Assembly (NCBI RefSeq): GCF_001653565.1
Contig: NZ_LYPB01000076.1
Coordinates: forward strand, 235,628 to 299,627
Source of the DNA: Paenibacillus oryzisoli
GTDB lineage: Bacteria; Bacillota; Bacilli; Paenibacillales; NBRC-103111
Direction of reading: 5' to 3'
DNA length: 64,000 nt
Shown one piece after another: positions 33,870-42,737 of this stretch. Made by a program: the position numbers and the translations under genes. Each line of letters begins with the position of its first letter. The stretch's first letter is position 1. Below the pieces are notes generated by a model. It saw nothing but the letters and a program-made list of their open reading frames with translations, did no database searches and had not been told where the DNA came from.

Positions 33870-34748
33870 TCAAGGCAACATCTCGAGGAAAGACTTCGAT
33901 GCTGCCGACATGGGAACGCCACGAAGTGTGGCAATCCCGATTTGACGCGTAGGGGGTGGAGATGCTAAGGGAATTTCGATGAGATCGCCAGCGGCAAGTT
34001 CCTCACCTACGTAGTTGCCGATGACGAAAGCGAGGCCGAAGCCTCGTTTGGCGAACTGAATAAGGAGATCGATGCTGCCGAGCTCGAACTCAGGTGTGAG
34101 GGATACGCCCTCTGAGGTGGCGAAATCATCGATAAAGCGCCGCGTGCTTGCCCCTTTTTCCAATAACAAAAGGGGGTATTTGTATAAATCCTCAAGGGAT
34201 ACCGGGCTTTCTGCCAAATGGGCATAGGCCTTCCCGCCGACTAGACAATCTTGAATTGCTGTACTTTCACGAATGTCAATTTGTTTGTCAGATGCTGGGA
34301 GAGAGACGATGCCGAAGTCGATTTTACCCTCTTTGAGAAGTGTGATAGTTTCAGGTGTTGTACGGTTCGTAACACGGATTCGCACACCTGGGTATTGCTC
34401 ATGAAAAGCTTCGAGATAGGGGAGGAGATAATACTTGCACAACGTATCACTTGCCCCAATATTAATTTCTCCGCTTTGTAAGCTATGCATGTCTGCGATA
34501 GCTTTTTCGCCAATTTTCATAAACTGAAATGCCTGCTCGATGTACCGAAATAACACTTCCCCCTCCACCGTGAGCGTGACTCCTTTGGCCGTCCGAAAAA
34601 AGAGTTGACCAGCGAGCGCGGCTTCCAATTGCTTAATGGTATGACTTACCGCGGGTTGAGTAATATGAAGCACTTCAGCTGCCCTCGATAAACTTCCCGT
34701 AAGCGCTGTCCAATAAAAGACCCGGTACCATTCTAGATTAACATCCAT
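33870..34748 (-). CDS. LysR-family transcriptional regulator
   Basis: A 292-residue LysR-type regulator: helix-turn-helix at about 16-35 (GSLSRAAEVLHITQPAVSHTIKQLE), then an inducer-binding domain of normal length. ATG 34748 is preferred over 34754 because GCGAGGT is 8 bases before it and only 2 bases before the other. It is divergent from the adenylosuccinate-synthetase-like gene 110 bp away and very likely regulates it through the palindrome at 34772-34801. The small-molecule signal is unknown. Confidence 0.9.
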   Translation of the reverse strand: MDVNLEWYRVFYWTALTGSLSRAAEVLHITQPAVSHTIKQLEAALAGQLFFRTAKGVTLTVEGEVLFRYIEQAFQFMKIGEKAIADMHSLQSGEINIGASDTLCKYYLLPYLEAFHEQYPGVRIRVTNRTTPETITLLKEGKIDFGIVSLPASDKQIDIRESTAIQDCLVGGKAYAHLAESPVSLEDLYKYPLLLLEKGASTRRFIDDFATSEGVSLTPEFELGSIDLLIQFAKRGFGLAFVIGNYVGEELAAGDLIEIPLASPPPTRQIGIATLRGVPMSAASKSFLEMLP

Positions 34749-34771
34749 TATCATTACCTCGCTTTATATCT

Positions 34772-34818
34772 GGTATTACTTATATCAATTATTCTAATGC
34801 CATTAAGGCAATTATAAT
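34772..34818 (+). promoter_or_regulatory. Candidate LysR operator and promoter of the PurA-like gene
   Basis: GGTATTA (34772-34778) and TAATGCC (34795-34801) form an inverted repeat with a 16-base centre, in the intergenic region of a divergent LysR pair. A -10 TATAAT at 34813-34818 lies just downstream with a poor -35 (near 34790), so activation by a protein on the palindrome is plausible. Confidence 0.45.
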
Positions 34819-34857
34819 AAGCTATGTGAGGCAAAACAAGTGTAGGAGGCGTTAGAT

Positions 34858-36138
34858 TTGGCGGTAACGGCGATAGTTGGTGCAAATTGGGGAGATGAAG
34901 GTAAAGGGAAGATGACGGATGTCTTAGCAGCACAATCTTCTTATGTTGTTCGCTATCAAGGAGGAAGTAATGCAGGGCATACCATTATAAATGACTACGG
35001 TAAATTTGCACTGCGGATGTTGCCATCCGGCGTGTTTTACGACCATGTTACGAATGTCATTGGGCCGGGAACGGCACTCGATATCGATATCTTGTTGGGT
35101 GAATTAGATGAACTTGCAGCTAGGGGCGTGCCTAAGCCCAAATTATTAATCTCTGAGCGCGCGCAAGTTGTCTTGTCCGTGCATCGCCTCTTCGATGAAC
35201 TTGAAGAAGAGCGACTTGGTTCGCGTAGTTATGGTTCAACGAAGAGAGGGATTGCGCCATTTTATGCAGATAAATATGCGAAGCTCGGCATTCAAGTTAC
35301 CGATTTATTCAATGCAACGCGATTGAAGGAGCGACTTGAGCATCTGCTCACAGCGAAAAATGTCTTACTTCAGCATCTATATGGACGAGCAGCTATCGAG
35401 TCAGATGACCTATTAGAACAGCTGTTGAATCAAGCCGAACGCATAGCTCCCTTTGTGTATGACACCACGACACTGCTTCAAAATGCCGATGCAAGAGGAG
35501 AGCTTATCGTAGTGGAAGGACAGCTCGGTGCTTTACGGGACCCGGACCATGGGATTTACCCGTATTCGACATCGTCTTCGACGCTTGCCGGTTTTGCCTC
35601 TGTTGGGGCAGGGCTGCCGGCTAAATCGATCTCTGAAGTCATCGCTGTAGTCAAAGCCTACTCGAGTTGCGTTGGGGCTGGACCATTTGTCACGGAAATT
35701 GCGGGAAGTGAGGCGGAAGAATTGCGTCGTCGGGGAGGCGATGCCGGTGAATACGGCGTGAATACGAAGCGTCCTAGACGCATGGGCTGGTTCGATGCGG
35801 TTGCAACCAAGTATGGCTGCATGGTCCAAGGGGCGACAAGTGTCGTGCTAACCAATCTGGACGTATTAGGTTACCTGGATGAAATTCCAGTCTGTGTTGG
35901 CTACGAATTAGCAGATGGCACAGTTGTTGATCGATTTCCAGTCAATGCCTTCTTGGACTCGGCTAAGCCCGTTTTGTCACAATTGCCAGGGTGGAAATGT
36001 GATATCTCACAGATAACCTGTTTGGAGGAGCTTCCAGAAGCAGCAAAGAGCTACATTCAATTCGTTGAAGCCGCTATTGGCGTGAAGATATCAACGGTTT
36101 CTGTCGGACCTAGACGTGATCAAGTCATTTCATGCTAG
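34858..36138 (+). CDS. Divergent adenylosuccinate synthetase paralogue (PurA-like)
   Basis: A 426-residue protein of full PurA length. The GTP loop and catalytic Asp (GANWGDEGKGK) and His (GGSNAGHTI) are kept. Three otherwise conserved substrate motifs differ from both the E. coli and Bacillus enzymes as I know them: EGAQG reads EGQLG (the IMP-contacting Gln becomes Leu), TGRPRR reads TKRPRR, and GIGP reads GIAP. The start is TTG 34858 behind TAGGAGG. PurA joins IMP and aspartate using GTP; this variant, under its own LysR regulator and outside a purine operon, may use another purine-like acceptor or amino acid, or be a diverged backup PurA. Confidence 0.75.
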   Translation: MAVTAIVGANWGDEGKGKMTDVLAAQSSYVVRYQGGSNAGHTIINDYGKFALRMLPSGVFYDHVTNVIGPGTALDIDILLGELDELAARGVPKPKLLISERAQVVLSVHRLFDELEEERLGSRSYGSTKRGIAPFYADKYAKLGIQVTDLFNATRLKERLEHLLTAKNVLLQHLYGRAAIESDDLLEQLLNQAERIAPFVYDTTTLLQNADARGELIVVEGQLGALRDPDHGIYPYSTSSSTLAGFASVGAGLPAKSISEVIAVVKAYSSCVGAGPFVTEIAGSEAEELRRRGGDAGEYGVNTKRPRRMGWFDAVATKYGCMVQGATSVVLTNLDVLGYLDEIPVCVGYELADGTVVDRFPVNAFLDSAKPVLSQLPGWKCDISQITCLEELPEAAKSYIQFVEAAIGVKISTVSVGPRRDQVISC

Positions 36139-36157
36139 CTTCTGCTCGTTTTAAATA

Positions 36158-36179
36158 GCCGCCGCGAGGTGGCTTTTTC
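36158..36179 (+). terminator. Rho-independent terminator
   Basis: Stem GCCGCC / GGTGGC with loop GCGA, followed by five T. Confidence 0.85.
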
Positions 36180-36323
36180 TAAACTGTGATAGGATAAATG
36201 GGGAGCGGCTTGCAACTTAATTGAATTGTCACCGTCTATTGAAGTAGGATGTTAAAAACTGGGTGTTACGTAAACCTAGTGTGTTGTATGAAAACAACTA
36301 AATTCAATAAACGAGGCGATGCT

Positions 36324-36698
36324 ATGAGATGGTTGATAACGCTAATGCTACTGGGTTGCGTTAGTTGTTTGGCTGGCTGCTCTGCCTATGCACTACAACA
36401 TGATTTGAGCAGTGAAGTGAGACTTCAGCAACAAGAGGATGTAAAGTTGAACGTTAAGCAACTGTTGCGTACTGAATTAGAAAAGGACAAGGATATTTCA
36501 GTTGGTATTAGTAAACGAATCATTAATTATAAGATTCATGATGACATTGGGATTGTAAAAAAGGAAAAAGATACCTACTTTATTGTCAAGTATGACATTT
36601 TGCCGGCTTCACTGGAGTTCATTATTGTTGGTGGCGGTGAAAGAACCGAAGATGGCTGGATCAAGAACTGTGTGCGTTATGTGACTCTTGAAGAATAG
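36324..36698 (+). CDS. Small lipoprotein of unknown function
   Basis: A 124-residue predicted lipoprotein with lipobox LAGC (lipid-modified Cys about residue 20). The mature part is charged, with one amphipathic helix (LNVKQLLRTELEKDKD) and a beta-rich C-terminal half. ATG 36324 with CGAGGCG upstream is preferred over the longer frame from 36249, which would bury the signal peptide. No family recognised. It is followed 22 bases later by the RidA-like gene. Confidence 0.7.
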   Translation: MRWLITLMLLGCVSCLAGCSAYALQHDLSSEVRLQQQEDVKLNVKQLLRTELEKDKDISVGISKRIINYKIHDDIGIVKKEKDTYFIVKYDILPASLEFIIVGGGERTEDGWIKNCVRYVTLEE

Positions 36699-36720
36699 AT
36701 ACATATGGGAGGATCTATCT

Positions 36721-37179
36721 ATGATGGAACACACGATTGCTCAAAGATTAGAAGCACTTGGCATTATACTGCCTACAGCAAGTGAACCAGCAGCGAAGTA
36801 TATGAATTATGTGAAAGCGAATGGACTTTTATTTGTATCAGGCAAGGCGCCATCTGGCAATCCAAAAGGTAAATTGGGGAAGGAATATACAACACGAGAA
36901 GGATATGACTTTGCGAGATTAACAGGGATCGAAATTCTTGCTGTTGTGCAAGCTGCATTAGGTTCTCTGGAGCCTGTTAAACAAGTCGTCAAACTGCAGG
37001 GTTTCGTGAATGCCCTCCCAGAATTTGAAGAGCATCATGTGGTGCTGAATGGATGTTCGGATCTGATGTTGGATGTGTTTGGTGAAAAGGGGAAGTCTGC
37101 ACGATCGGTTTTCGGAGCTGTATCACTACGAGATAACTTGCCGATTATTGTGGATTCTATTTTTGAAATAGAGGATTGA
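36721..37179 (+). CDS. RidA/YjgF-family protein
   Basis: A 152-residue protein of the RidA (YjgF/YER057c/UK114) superfamily, in the longer YjgH-like subtype. The typical core is seen in YVKANGLLFVSGKAP, VKLQGFVNALPEF, and ARSVFGAVSLRDNLPIIVDSIFEI. Classical RidA deaminates reactive enamine/imine intermediates; this subgroup often lacks that activity, and the catalytic Arg appears in the GKSARSVFG segment. ATG 36721 has GGGAGG 8 bases upstream. Probably cytoplasmic homotrimer. It does not form an obvious pathway with neighbours. Confidence 0.85.
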   Translation: MMEHTIAQRLEALGIILPTASEPAAKYMNYVKANGLLFVSGKAPSGNPKGKLGKEYTTREGYDFARLTGIEILAVVQAALGSLEPVKQVVKLQGFVNALPEFEEHHVVLNGCSDLMLDVFGEKGKSARSVFGAVSLRDNLPIIVDSIFEIED

Positions 37180-37203
37180 GAACTTGTTTTTATTACAATG
37201 AAT

Positions 37204-37242
37204 GAGCGATCCATGATGCAAATGATGGAATCGCTCTAATTT
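37204..37242 (+). terminator. Weak terminator hairpin
   Basis: Arms GAGCGAT and ATCGCTC around an imperfect inner stem CAT/ATG; only a short T-containing tail. Confidence 0.5.
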
Positions 37243-37351
37243 AGGTAGTGAAGCAGATTGGAATCAATGTTATCATTGGCATGTATATTTATTGAACGAA
37301 GGATAATTAATATGTGCACGATCTTATCAATAATGGAGGAGGAATTAAGTT

Positions 37352-38983
37352 TTGAACAAAGCAAGATGGAAGCTGCTTACCTATGTACCTTTTCTAGCTA
37401 TCATCATCGTTATCGGAATCATTCAGTCATTCATGTTGGCCAATGAAAACGTCAAGCCATATCCGGAACCTTTCGGCCGCGCAACAGAATTGCCAGAGTT
37501 GGCAACCTATGGTGAATCCGTACAAGTGATTGAGGAAGGCGTATTCACGTATCTAGCAGGAAAAACAATTGCCTTCAACTCCCTTGATGAAGAAGGGCGA
37601 AACGGTGCAGAGTCTAGACCCTTACCTGATACTGGTGTATTCCAAGGCTATAAAATGATAGATAAGAATCATATTCTATGGATTGGGGACGGCAATCAAT
37701 TATATGCCAGTGAGTGGAAGAATGGGTCATGGAGTCCGAAGACCACACTCATTGCGAATGAAATCGATCATCTCCAAATGGTTATAGGACCCCATGAGGA
37801 GAACGTTCTGCTAGCTTACAATGAATCCATGCTGTATGTCGGTGAATTCCATCCGAATGTCAAGATGACTTGGACGAAACTTGATATCGGGAATATCAAA
37901 CAAATTCAAGGTGTATGGGATGCGTCGGGCAGCGGCATTTCTCTTGTATACGCGATTAGTCAAGATGGCAAGGAGTCTTTTCATTATGCGAAGCTTGCAA
38001 AATCAACCTGGATGCCACAATTGCAATTGAAGCTGAAGGATATAGATAATGCGACGAGTAGTTTGGATGAAATAGCCCTAGCCAGAGATGGTTCAACATA
38101 CATTACCGCATATACGACAAGCTCACGTAAGTCAGGCAAAAGTACCTTACATAAGATCACTTTCCCATCTGATCAGCCAAATATGTTGCAAGATGAGGTC
38201 ATTAACCTCCCTGTTACGAAAGGAATCGATTCTGATACGATCTTGCATCCATCGTTTATGAAGCTGACTTCGAACGAAGTAACGCTTGTGGTTTCATCGG
38301 TATATGAGAAAAATCGGCGTCAAACGAGTCAAGAGGTGTACAAGGTAGATTTTAAGGATGGCAAGATGTTAAAGGCTGAAAGGGTTAGCCAATTCGGTGG
38401 TTTTGCCGTATATCCGACTTATGCCTCATATATGGGAAATGCATTTGCTGTATGGTTGGATGCTGTGAACGAGGGGACGTATCGTGTCTACTATGCCACC
38501 GATCAGATTGCTTATCAAGAGCGATTGAACAGTCTTCGTGCAGCGGATGTGCAAGAGGCAGCCGGTAATTTACCGCTGTTTTGGGGAATTGGCGTACTCA
38601 CTGCCCTCATTAGTTTGAAATGGATTCTGTTACCTGGACTCTATCTCATTGTGAGTAGTGTTTTCTGGCAATATCATTATGACGAGCACGCCAAGCGGCA
38701 CTTTGGAATAGCCATGGCGATGTATCTCATTGTCAAAGCACTATTCTTAGGCGATTATCGTAAACCCATAGCTCTGCAGGTGATGCCGGATTTCTTGCAA
38801 TCGGTGTGGTGGAGCTTGGTGTTGCTTCTTCTGTTTGCTGGAATTTCCTATGTACTAACCCGATTATGGAGAAAAGGTTTGACTGAACGAAATGTTGGGC
38901 TTGAAATGTTCTATTTCGTAGTCCTTGATGTTTTCATGACGAATATGTGGTATTCCTTCTTTATGTCTCCTGCTGCCTTGTAA
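37352..38983 (+). CDS. Membrane protein with external propeller-like domain, unknown function
   Basis: A 543-residue protein: one membrane helix at about 9-30, an extracytoplasmic region at 35-405 rich in repeated beta strands of the form GxxxLYASEWKNGSW and VLLAYNESMLYVGEFH that suggests a beta-propeller, then four membrane helices at about 408-535. The start is TTG 37352 with GGAGGAGG 9 bases upstream; no ATG fits. A lone soluble domain held between membrane segments suggests a surface sensor or transport accessory protein. I recognise no named family. Confidence 0.65.
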   Translation: MNKARWKLLTYVPFLAIIIVIGIIQSFMLANENVKPYPEPFGRATELPELATYGESVQVIEEGVFTYLAGKTIAFNSLDEEGRNGAESRPLPDTGVFQGYKMIDKNHILWIGDGNQLYASEWKNGSWSPKTTLIANEIDHLQMVIGPHEENVLLAYNESMLYVGEFHPNVKMTWTKLDIGNIKQIQGVWDASGSGISLVYAISQDGKESFHYAKLAKSTWMPQLQLKLKDIDNATSSLDEIALARDGSTYITAYTTSSRKSGKSTLHKITFPSDQPNMLQDEVINLPVTKGIDSDTILHPSFMKLTSNEVTLVVSSVYEKNRRQTSQEVYKVDFKDGKMLKAERVSQFGGFAVYPTYASYMGNAFAVWLDAVNEGTYRVYYATDQIAYQERLNSLRAADVQEAAGNLPLFWGIGVLTALISLKWILLPGLYLIVSSVFWQYHYDEHAKRHFGIAMAMYLIVKALFLGDYRKPIALQVMPDFLQSVWWSLVLLLLFAGISYVLTRLWRKGLTERNVGLEMFYFVVLDVFMTNMWYSFFMSPAAL

Positions 38984-39049
38984 CGATTTTCGTGCAAAAG
39001 AATTGAAATGAATGACATTCATTGTTAGAATAGAAGGATGAATAAACGT

Positions 39050-39114
39050 TGTGTGACTGGCGGAGCATGGGGAACCATGAGGGAGCACATCGATAACAGC
39101 CGTACGCCTGGGCA
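39050..39114 (+). promoter_or_regulatory. ZTP riboswitch (pfl motif)
   Basis: The leader matches the pfl/ZTP aptamer: GTGACTGGCG (39053-39062), then ATGGGGAACCATGAGGGAGC (39067-39086), a variable part, and the 3' signature GCCGTACGCCTGGGCA (39099-39114). GGCG pairs with CGCC. ZTP/ZMP, which accumulates when 10-formyl-tetrahydrofolate is short, turns on folate one-carbon genes; folD is downstream as expected. Confidence 0.92.
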
Positions 39115-39143
39115 AGAGGTAAGGGGAAATCCCCTTACCTCTT
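39115..39143 (+). terminator. Riboswitch expression-platform terminator
   Basis: Perfect stem AGAGGTAAGGGG / CCCCTTACCTCT with loop AAAT and a TTT tail, starting right after the aptamer's last conserved base, so ligand binding can prevent termination before folD. Confidence 0.9.
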
Positions 39144-39176
39144 TATGTTTGATCCAAACTTGAGAGGAATGATAAG

Positions 39177-40019
39177 ATGACCGCGCAAACCGTAATCTTG
39201 GAAGTTAATCGAGTGGCAACAGACATGAAAGAGGCGTTGAAAAGTAGAATTGATATATTAGCTGAGAAAGGAATCGTTCCTTGTTTGGCTACGATTTTGG
39301 TAGGTGGTGATCCGTCTTCCGCCACTTATGTCAAAATGAAAGGGAATGCTTGCAAACGATTGGGTATCAAGTCAATTCGAATTGAGCTTCCAGAACACAT
39401 CTCGACTGAAGAGTTGATTGCTGAAATCCAGAAACTGAATGTGGATCCTAGTGTCCATGGGATACTGTTACAACATCCTGTTCCTCAGCATATTGATGAG
39501 CGAGCTGCATTTGAAGCGATTCGCATCGAAAAAGATGTAGATGGCGTCACGACGCTTGGTTTTGCTCAAAATGCCTTCGGCTTTGCCAGCTTCCCTTCTT
39601 GTACGCCAGCGGCGATTCTTGCCATTATGGACTATTACCAGATTGAAATGGAAGGCAAACACGCTGTTGTTATTGGCAGAAGCCCGATTCTCGGCAAACC
39701 CGTTTCCATGATGTTGCTTCATCGGAATGCGACCGTAACCATGTGTCATTCGAAGACGGTGAATTTGGAAGAGATGGTACGATTAGCGGATATCGTCGTA
39801 GCGGCCGTGGGGAAACCGAACTTTATACAAGGGGATTGGATTAAACCAGGAGCCGCCGTGTTGGATGCGGGGTATAACGCAGGCAACATAGGGGATGTTG
39901 ATTATGAGGCGTGTAAGGATAGGGCATCAGCGATTACCCCTGTTCCTGCAGGCGTCGGGCCTGTCACGATAGCTACGTTGTTGAAACATACGGTTGATGC
40001 GGCAGAGAAGTTAGCGTAG
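39177..40019 (+). CDS. folD: Bifunctional methylenetetrahydrofolate dehydrogenase/cyclohydrolase FolD
   Basis: A 280-residue FolD that interconverts 5,10-methylene- and 10-formyl-tetrahydrofolate. Signature regions: SATYVKMKGNACKRLGI with the catalytic lysine, HGILLQHPVPQHID, KDVDGVT, GRSPILGKPVSMMLL and TPVPAGVGPVTIATLL. Length is normal. It is directly controlled by the ZTP riboswitch and terminator upstream. As Firmicutes usually carry a folD elsewhere with other folate/nucleotide genes, this stand-alone, riboswitch-controlled copy could be the only one or a stress copy; the window cannot tell. Confidence 0.95.
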   Translation: MTAQTVILEVNRVATDMKEALKSRIDILAEKGIVPCLATILVGGDPSSATYVKMKGNACKRLGIKSIRIELPEHISTEELIAEIQKLNVDPSVHGILLQHPVPQHIDERAAFEAIRIEKDVDGVTTLGFAQNAFGFASFPSCTPAAILAIMDYYQIEMEGKHAVVIGRSPILGKPVSMMLLHRNATVTMCHSKTVNLEEMVRLADIVVAAVGKPNFIQGDWIKPGAAVLDAGYNAGNIGDVDYEACKDRASAITPVPAGVGPVTIATLLKHTVDAAEKLA

Positions 40020-40043
40020 CCTAGGTCGAGAAGGGGGAGTACG

Positions 40044-40574
40044 ATGAAATTATTTCACGTCAGTGAAGAAAAAGATATTTCGATTTTCAACCCTAGACTG
40101 CCTTCAAGAAAAGATCTGGATCCAACCGTTGGATTAGTATGGGCGATTAATGAAAAATGCTTTTCCAATTTCTTAACGCCTCGGAATTGTCCGAGGGTAA
40201 CTTATTATGCGAATGAGGCAACCACGGAAGAAGATAGGAAGCACTATTTGTCTTCAAATGTCATGCAGCATGTCGTGGCGATTGAGCATAAATGGTTTGA
40301 AATTATGAAGAATACAACCTTATATGTGTATGAATTTGATTCATCGGATTTCTATGAGCAAGATCTTGGAGCGGGTTACTATGTAAGTGAGCAATCCCAA
40401 GTTCCCATCCGTCGGTTTCAAATAAAGGATTTATTTAATGAGCTTTTTCAAAGGGGAATCGAAGTCCGGCTTCTTGCGAATTTGTGGGATTTATGTGATA
40501 AAATTGCACAATCGAGTTTTCAGTATTCCATGTGCCGGATGGGCTTTGCCGAGCAGCGGTTAACCGAATCGTAG
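40044..40574 (+). CDS. Conserved hypothetical protein (DUF6886-like)
   Basis: A 176-residue soluble protein beginning MKLFHVSEEKDISIFNPRLPS, with the conserved phrases GLVWAINEKCFSNFLTPRNCPRVTYY and IRRFQIKDLFNELFQRGIEVRLL. This pattern fits a small Firmicute family that I recall as DUF6886, of unknown function. It starts 24 bases after folD, behind AAGGGGGAG, and may be cotranscribed with it. No catalytic motif is evident. Confidence 0.7.
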   Translation: MKLFHVSEEKDISIFNPRLPSRKDLDPTVGLVWAINEKCFSNFLTPRNCPRVTYYANEATTEEDRKHYLSSNVMQHVVAIEHKWFEIMKNTTLYVYEFDSSDFYEQDLGAGYYVSEQSQVPIRRFQIKDLFNELFQRGIEVRLLANLWDLCDKIAQSSFQYSMCRMGFAEQRLTES

Positions 40575-40613
40575 ACCATATTTTTCGGAAATATAGTAGA
40601 AATGGAGGGGATT

Positions 40614-41402
40614 ATGTTGACTTTAACCATCTACGTTATTGATGCTTTCACAGATAAAATATTCAATGGAAATCCTGCTGCTGTTTGCTTAACTTCAGAA
40701 CCGCTTGAGGAAGAGTTAATGCAGCGAATTGCTTCGGAAATGAATCTGTCAGAAACAGCTTTTATGTTTCCACAGTACAACGGATATTCACTTCGATGGT
40801 TCACACCTAGTTCTGAAGTGGATTTGTGTGGACATGCGACATTGGCAAGTGCGCACATGCTGTGGGAAACAGGAAATTTACCTTTGAACCAACAAGCAAG
40901 TTTCTATACCAGAAGTGGACTTCTAACGGCAATAAAGCATGATTCTTGGATTCAACTTAATTTTCCGTCAGAACCAGTGATTGCTTGTGAGTATCCGTCA
41001 GAATTAATGGATGCACTCCATATTCAACCTGTATTTGTAGGTCGAAATAGATGGGATTATTTCATTGAAGTTGAATCGGAAGATATCGTTAAGAACCTAA
41101 GTCCTGATTTCTCTTTGTTGCAGACGATTCAAACAAGAGGGATTAATGTGACAAGCCGGTCGCAAGCATATGACTTTGTTTCGAGATGCTTTTTCCCAGC
41201 GGTAGGTGTGAATGAAGACCCTGTAACAGGCTCATCTCATTGTGGTCTTGCACCCTATTGGGGCGAAAAATTAAATAAAACAGAAATGTACGCCTATCAG
41301 GCATCCGCAAGAGGCGGTGTATTACAAATTAGTTTACAGGATGATAGAGTTCTTATGTCTGGCCAAGCAATAACGGTTATGAAGAGCGAATTGTTCATCT
41401 AG
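40614..41402 (+). CDS. PhzF-family isomerase/epimerase
   Basis: A 262-residue PhzF-like protein with the diaminopimelate-epimerase fold. Landmarks: IYVIDAFTDKIFNGNPAAVCL, catalytic Glu in MNLSETAFMF, GHATLASAH, and VNEDPVTGSSHCGLAPYW. The start is placed at ATG 40614, just after GGAGGGG; TTG 40617 is possible and the ATG at 40602 would overlap the ribosome binding site. Members isomerise small acids; phenazine genes are absent here, so the substrate is unknown. It is 17 bases before the MGT glycosyltransferase. Confidence 0.9.
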   Translation: MLTLTIYVIDAFTDKIFNGNPAAVCLTSEPLEEELMQRIASEMNLSETAFMFPQYNGYSLRWFTPSSEVDLCGHATLASAHMLWETGNLPLNQQASFYTRSGLLTAIKHDSWIQLNFPSEPVIACEYPSELMDALHIQPVFVGRNRWDYFIEVESEDIVKNLSPDFSLLQTIQTRGINVTSRSQAYDFVSRCFFPAVGVNEDPVTGSSHCGLAPYWGEKLNKTEMYAYQASARGGVLQISLQDDRVLMSGQAITVMKSELFI

Positions 41403-41419
41403 CATAAGGAGATGTAGAA

Positions 41420-42625
41420 ATGGCGCGCGTTTTATTTATCAATGTTGGATCTGAGGGACATATTAATCCGACAATTGGCGTAGTGCAGGAGTTGGTTGCA
41501 CGTGGCGATGAGGTTGTCTACTTTTGCATAGAAGCGTTTAGGGAGCGTATCGAAGAGGCAGGTGCAATTGTACGGACAGTTGATGGACAAAAGTTTATTA
41601 AAGCCTTTATCTCAGGTGGAAGAAATCATTTGCTCGAAAGAGTCAACGGTCTTCTACTAACCGCAGATATTGTGATCCCAAGCGTGCTTGAACAGATTAA
41701 GGATGAACACTTTGATTATATGATCCATGATGCCATGTTTGGTTGTGGTCGTATACTGGCTCAGCTGCTTAAGCTTCCAGCAATTAATTCTTGTACGTCT
41801 TTTGCACAGTCAAATGAATCTATCGATCTAGAGTTAGAACAATTTGCAACTAATGTCTCTGCGGAAATAGTAAAACCTATTGATGATCAGTTTCACAAAC
41901 TGACGTTGATGATGAAAGAGAAATACGATGTAGACATCGATTCTCCGTACGAAGTTTTGTGTAATCCAGCACCGCTTACACTCGTTTATACCACAAGGGA
42001 ATTTCAGCCAAATGGTGAATCTTTCGATCAGACGTATCAATTCGTAGGACCTTCCATCTCAACACGGGTATACGCAGAAAGCCCTGATTTCAAAGAAATC
42101 CAAGTGAAGAAGCCCATATACATTTCATTGGGGACTGTGTTTAACCGATCTCTTGATTTCTATAAGCTTTGTATCGAGGCCTTGGGAGACACGGCACATA
42201 CCATTGTTATGTCCATTGGAAATACCGTACAGTTATCTGATTTAGGAGAAATACCTAACAACTTTTTCGTGAAACCCTATGTTCCACAGACGGAATTGCT
42301 CCCCTACACGAAATTATTTATCACACACGGTGGCATGAATAGTGCGCATGAAGGTCTGTATTATGGGGTTCCGCTGATCGTAATCCCACAAGGCGCCGAC
42401 CAGCCGATGATTGCTGAGCAAGTTGAACGCATCGGAGCAGGCATTACGCTGCAGATGCCAAGTTTGCAGGCCAATCAACTAAGGAATGCCGTGGATCAGG
42501 TGTTGAGCGGCACCTCCTTTTTACCTGCCGTCGCTAGCATACAGGAATCGTTTCGAGAATCAGGCGGGTATCGTCAAGCTGTTGATGAGATAGTGGCATT
42601 TAAACGACATTATGGAATTAAGTGA
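41420..42625 (+). CDS. MGT-family (macrolide-type) glycosyltransferase
   Basis: A 401-residue GT1-family glycosyltransferase of the macrolide glycosyltransferase type (YjiC/YojK/OleD-like). The N-terminal acceptor domain begins VLFINVGSEGHINPTIGVV with the catalytic His. The C-terminal UDP-sugar site has FITHGGMNSAHEGLYYGVPLIVIPQ, then DQP. It transfers glucose or a similar sugar from a UDP donor onto small hydrophobic acceptors, often inactivating antibiotics or flavonoids. It is probably cotranscribed with the PhzF gene, and ends at a terminator. Confidence 0.9.
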   Translation: MARVLFINVGSEGHINPTIGVVQELVARGDEVVYFCIEAFRERIEEAGAIVRTVDGQKFIKAFISGGRNHLLERVNGLLLTADIVIPSVLEQIKDEHFDYMIHDAMFGCGRILAQLLKLPAINSCTSFAQSNESIDLELEQFATNVSAEIVKPIDDQFHKLTLMMKEKYDVDIDSPYEVLCNPAPLTLVYTTREFQPNGESFDQTYQFVGPSISTRVYAESPDFKEIQVKKPIYISLGTVFNRSLDFYKLCIEALGDTAHTIVMSIGNTVQLSDLGEIPNNFFVKPYVPQTELLPYTKLFITHGGMNSAHEGLYYGVPLIVIPQGADQPMIAEQVERIGAGITLQMPSLQANQLRNAVDQVLSGTSFLPAVASIQESFRESGGYRQAVDEIVAFKRHYGIK

Positions 42626-42629
42626 AACA

Positions 42630-42660
42630 AGACCCCAGCACATGTGCTGAGGGTCTATTT
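42630..42660 (+). terminator. Rho-independent terminator
   Basis: AGACCCCAGCA / TGCTGAGGGTCT stem with loop CATG and a short T tail. Confidence 0.85.
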
Positions 42661-42737
42661 AATATGCCAAACAGAATCCTAATTATGGTAAAATGAATGA
42701 TGATTACTTTATTTGGTAGTTGAGAGGAGAAATGCAA

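Noticed and set aside
33613..33945. 110-codon open frame across the tandem repeats
   Set aside because: It is open only because the unit is 51 bp; no ribosome binding site, low-complexity product, and it runs into the LysR gene on the other strand.
34858..36138. PurZ (2-aminoadenine phage-type enzyme)
   Set aside because: The catalytic Asp in WGDEGKGK is retained, and no phage genes surround it.
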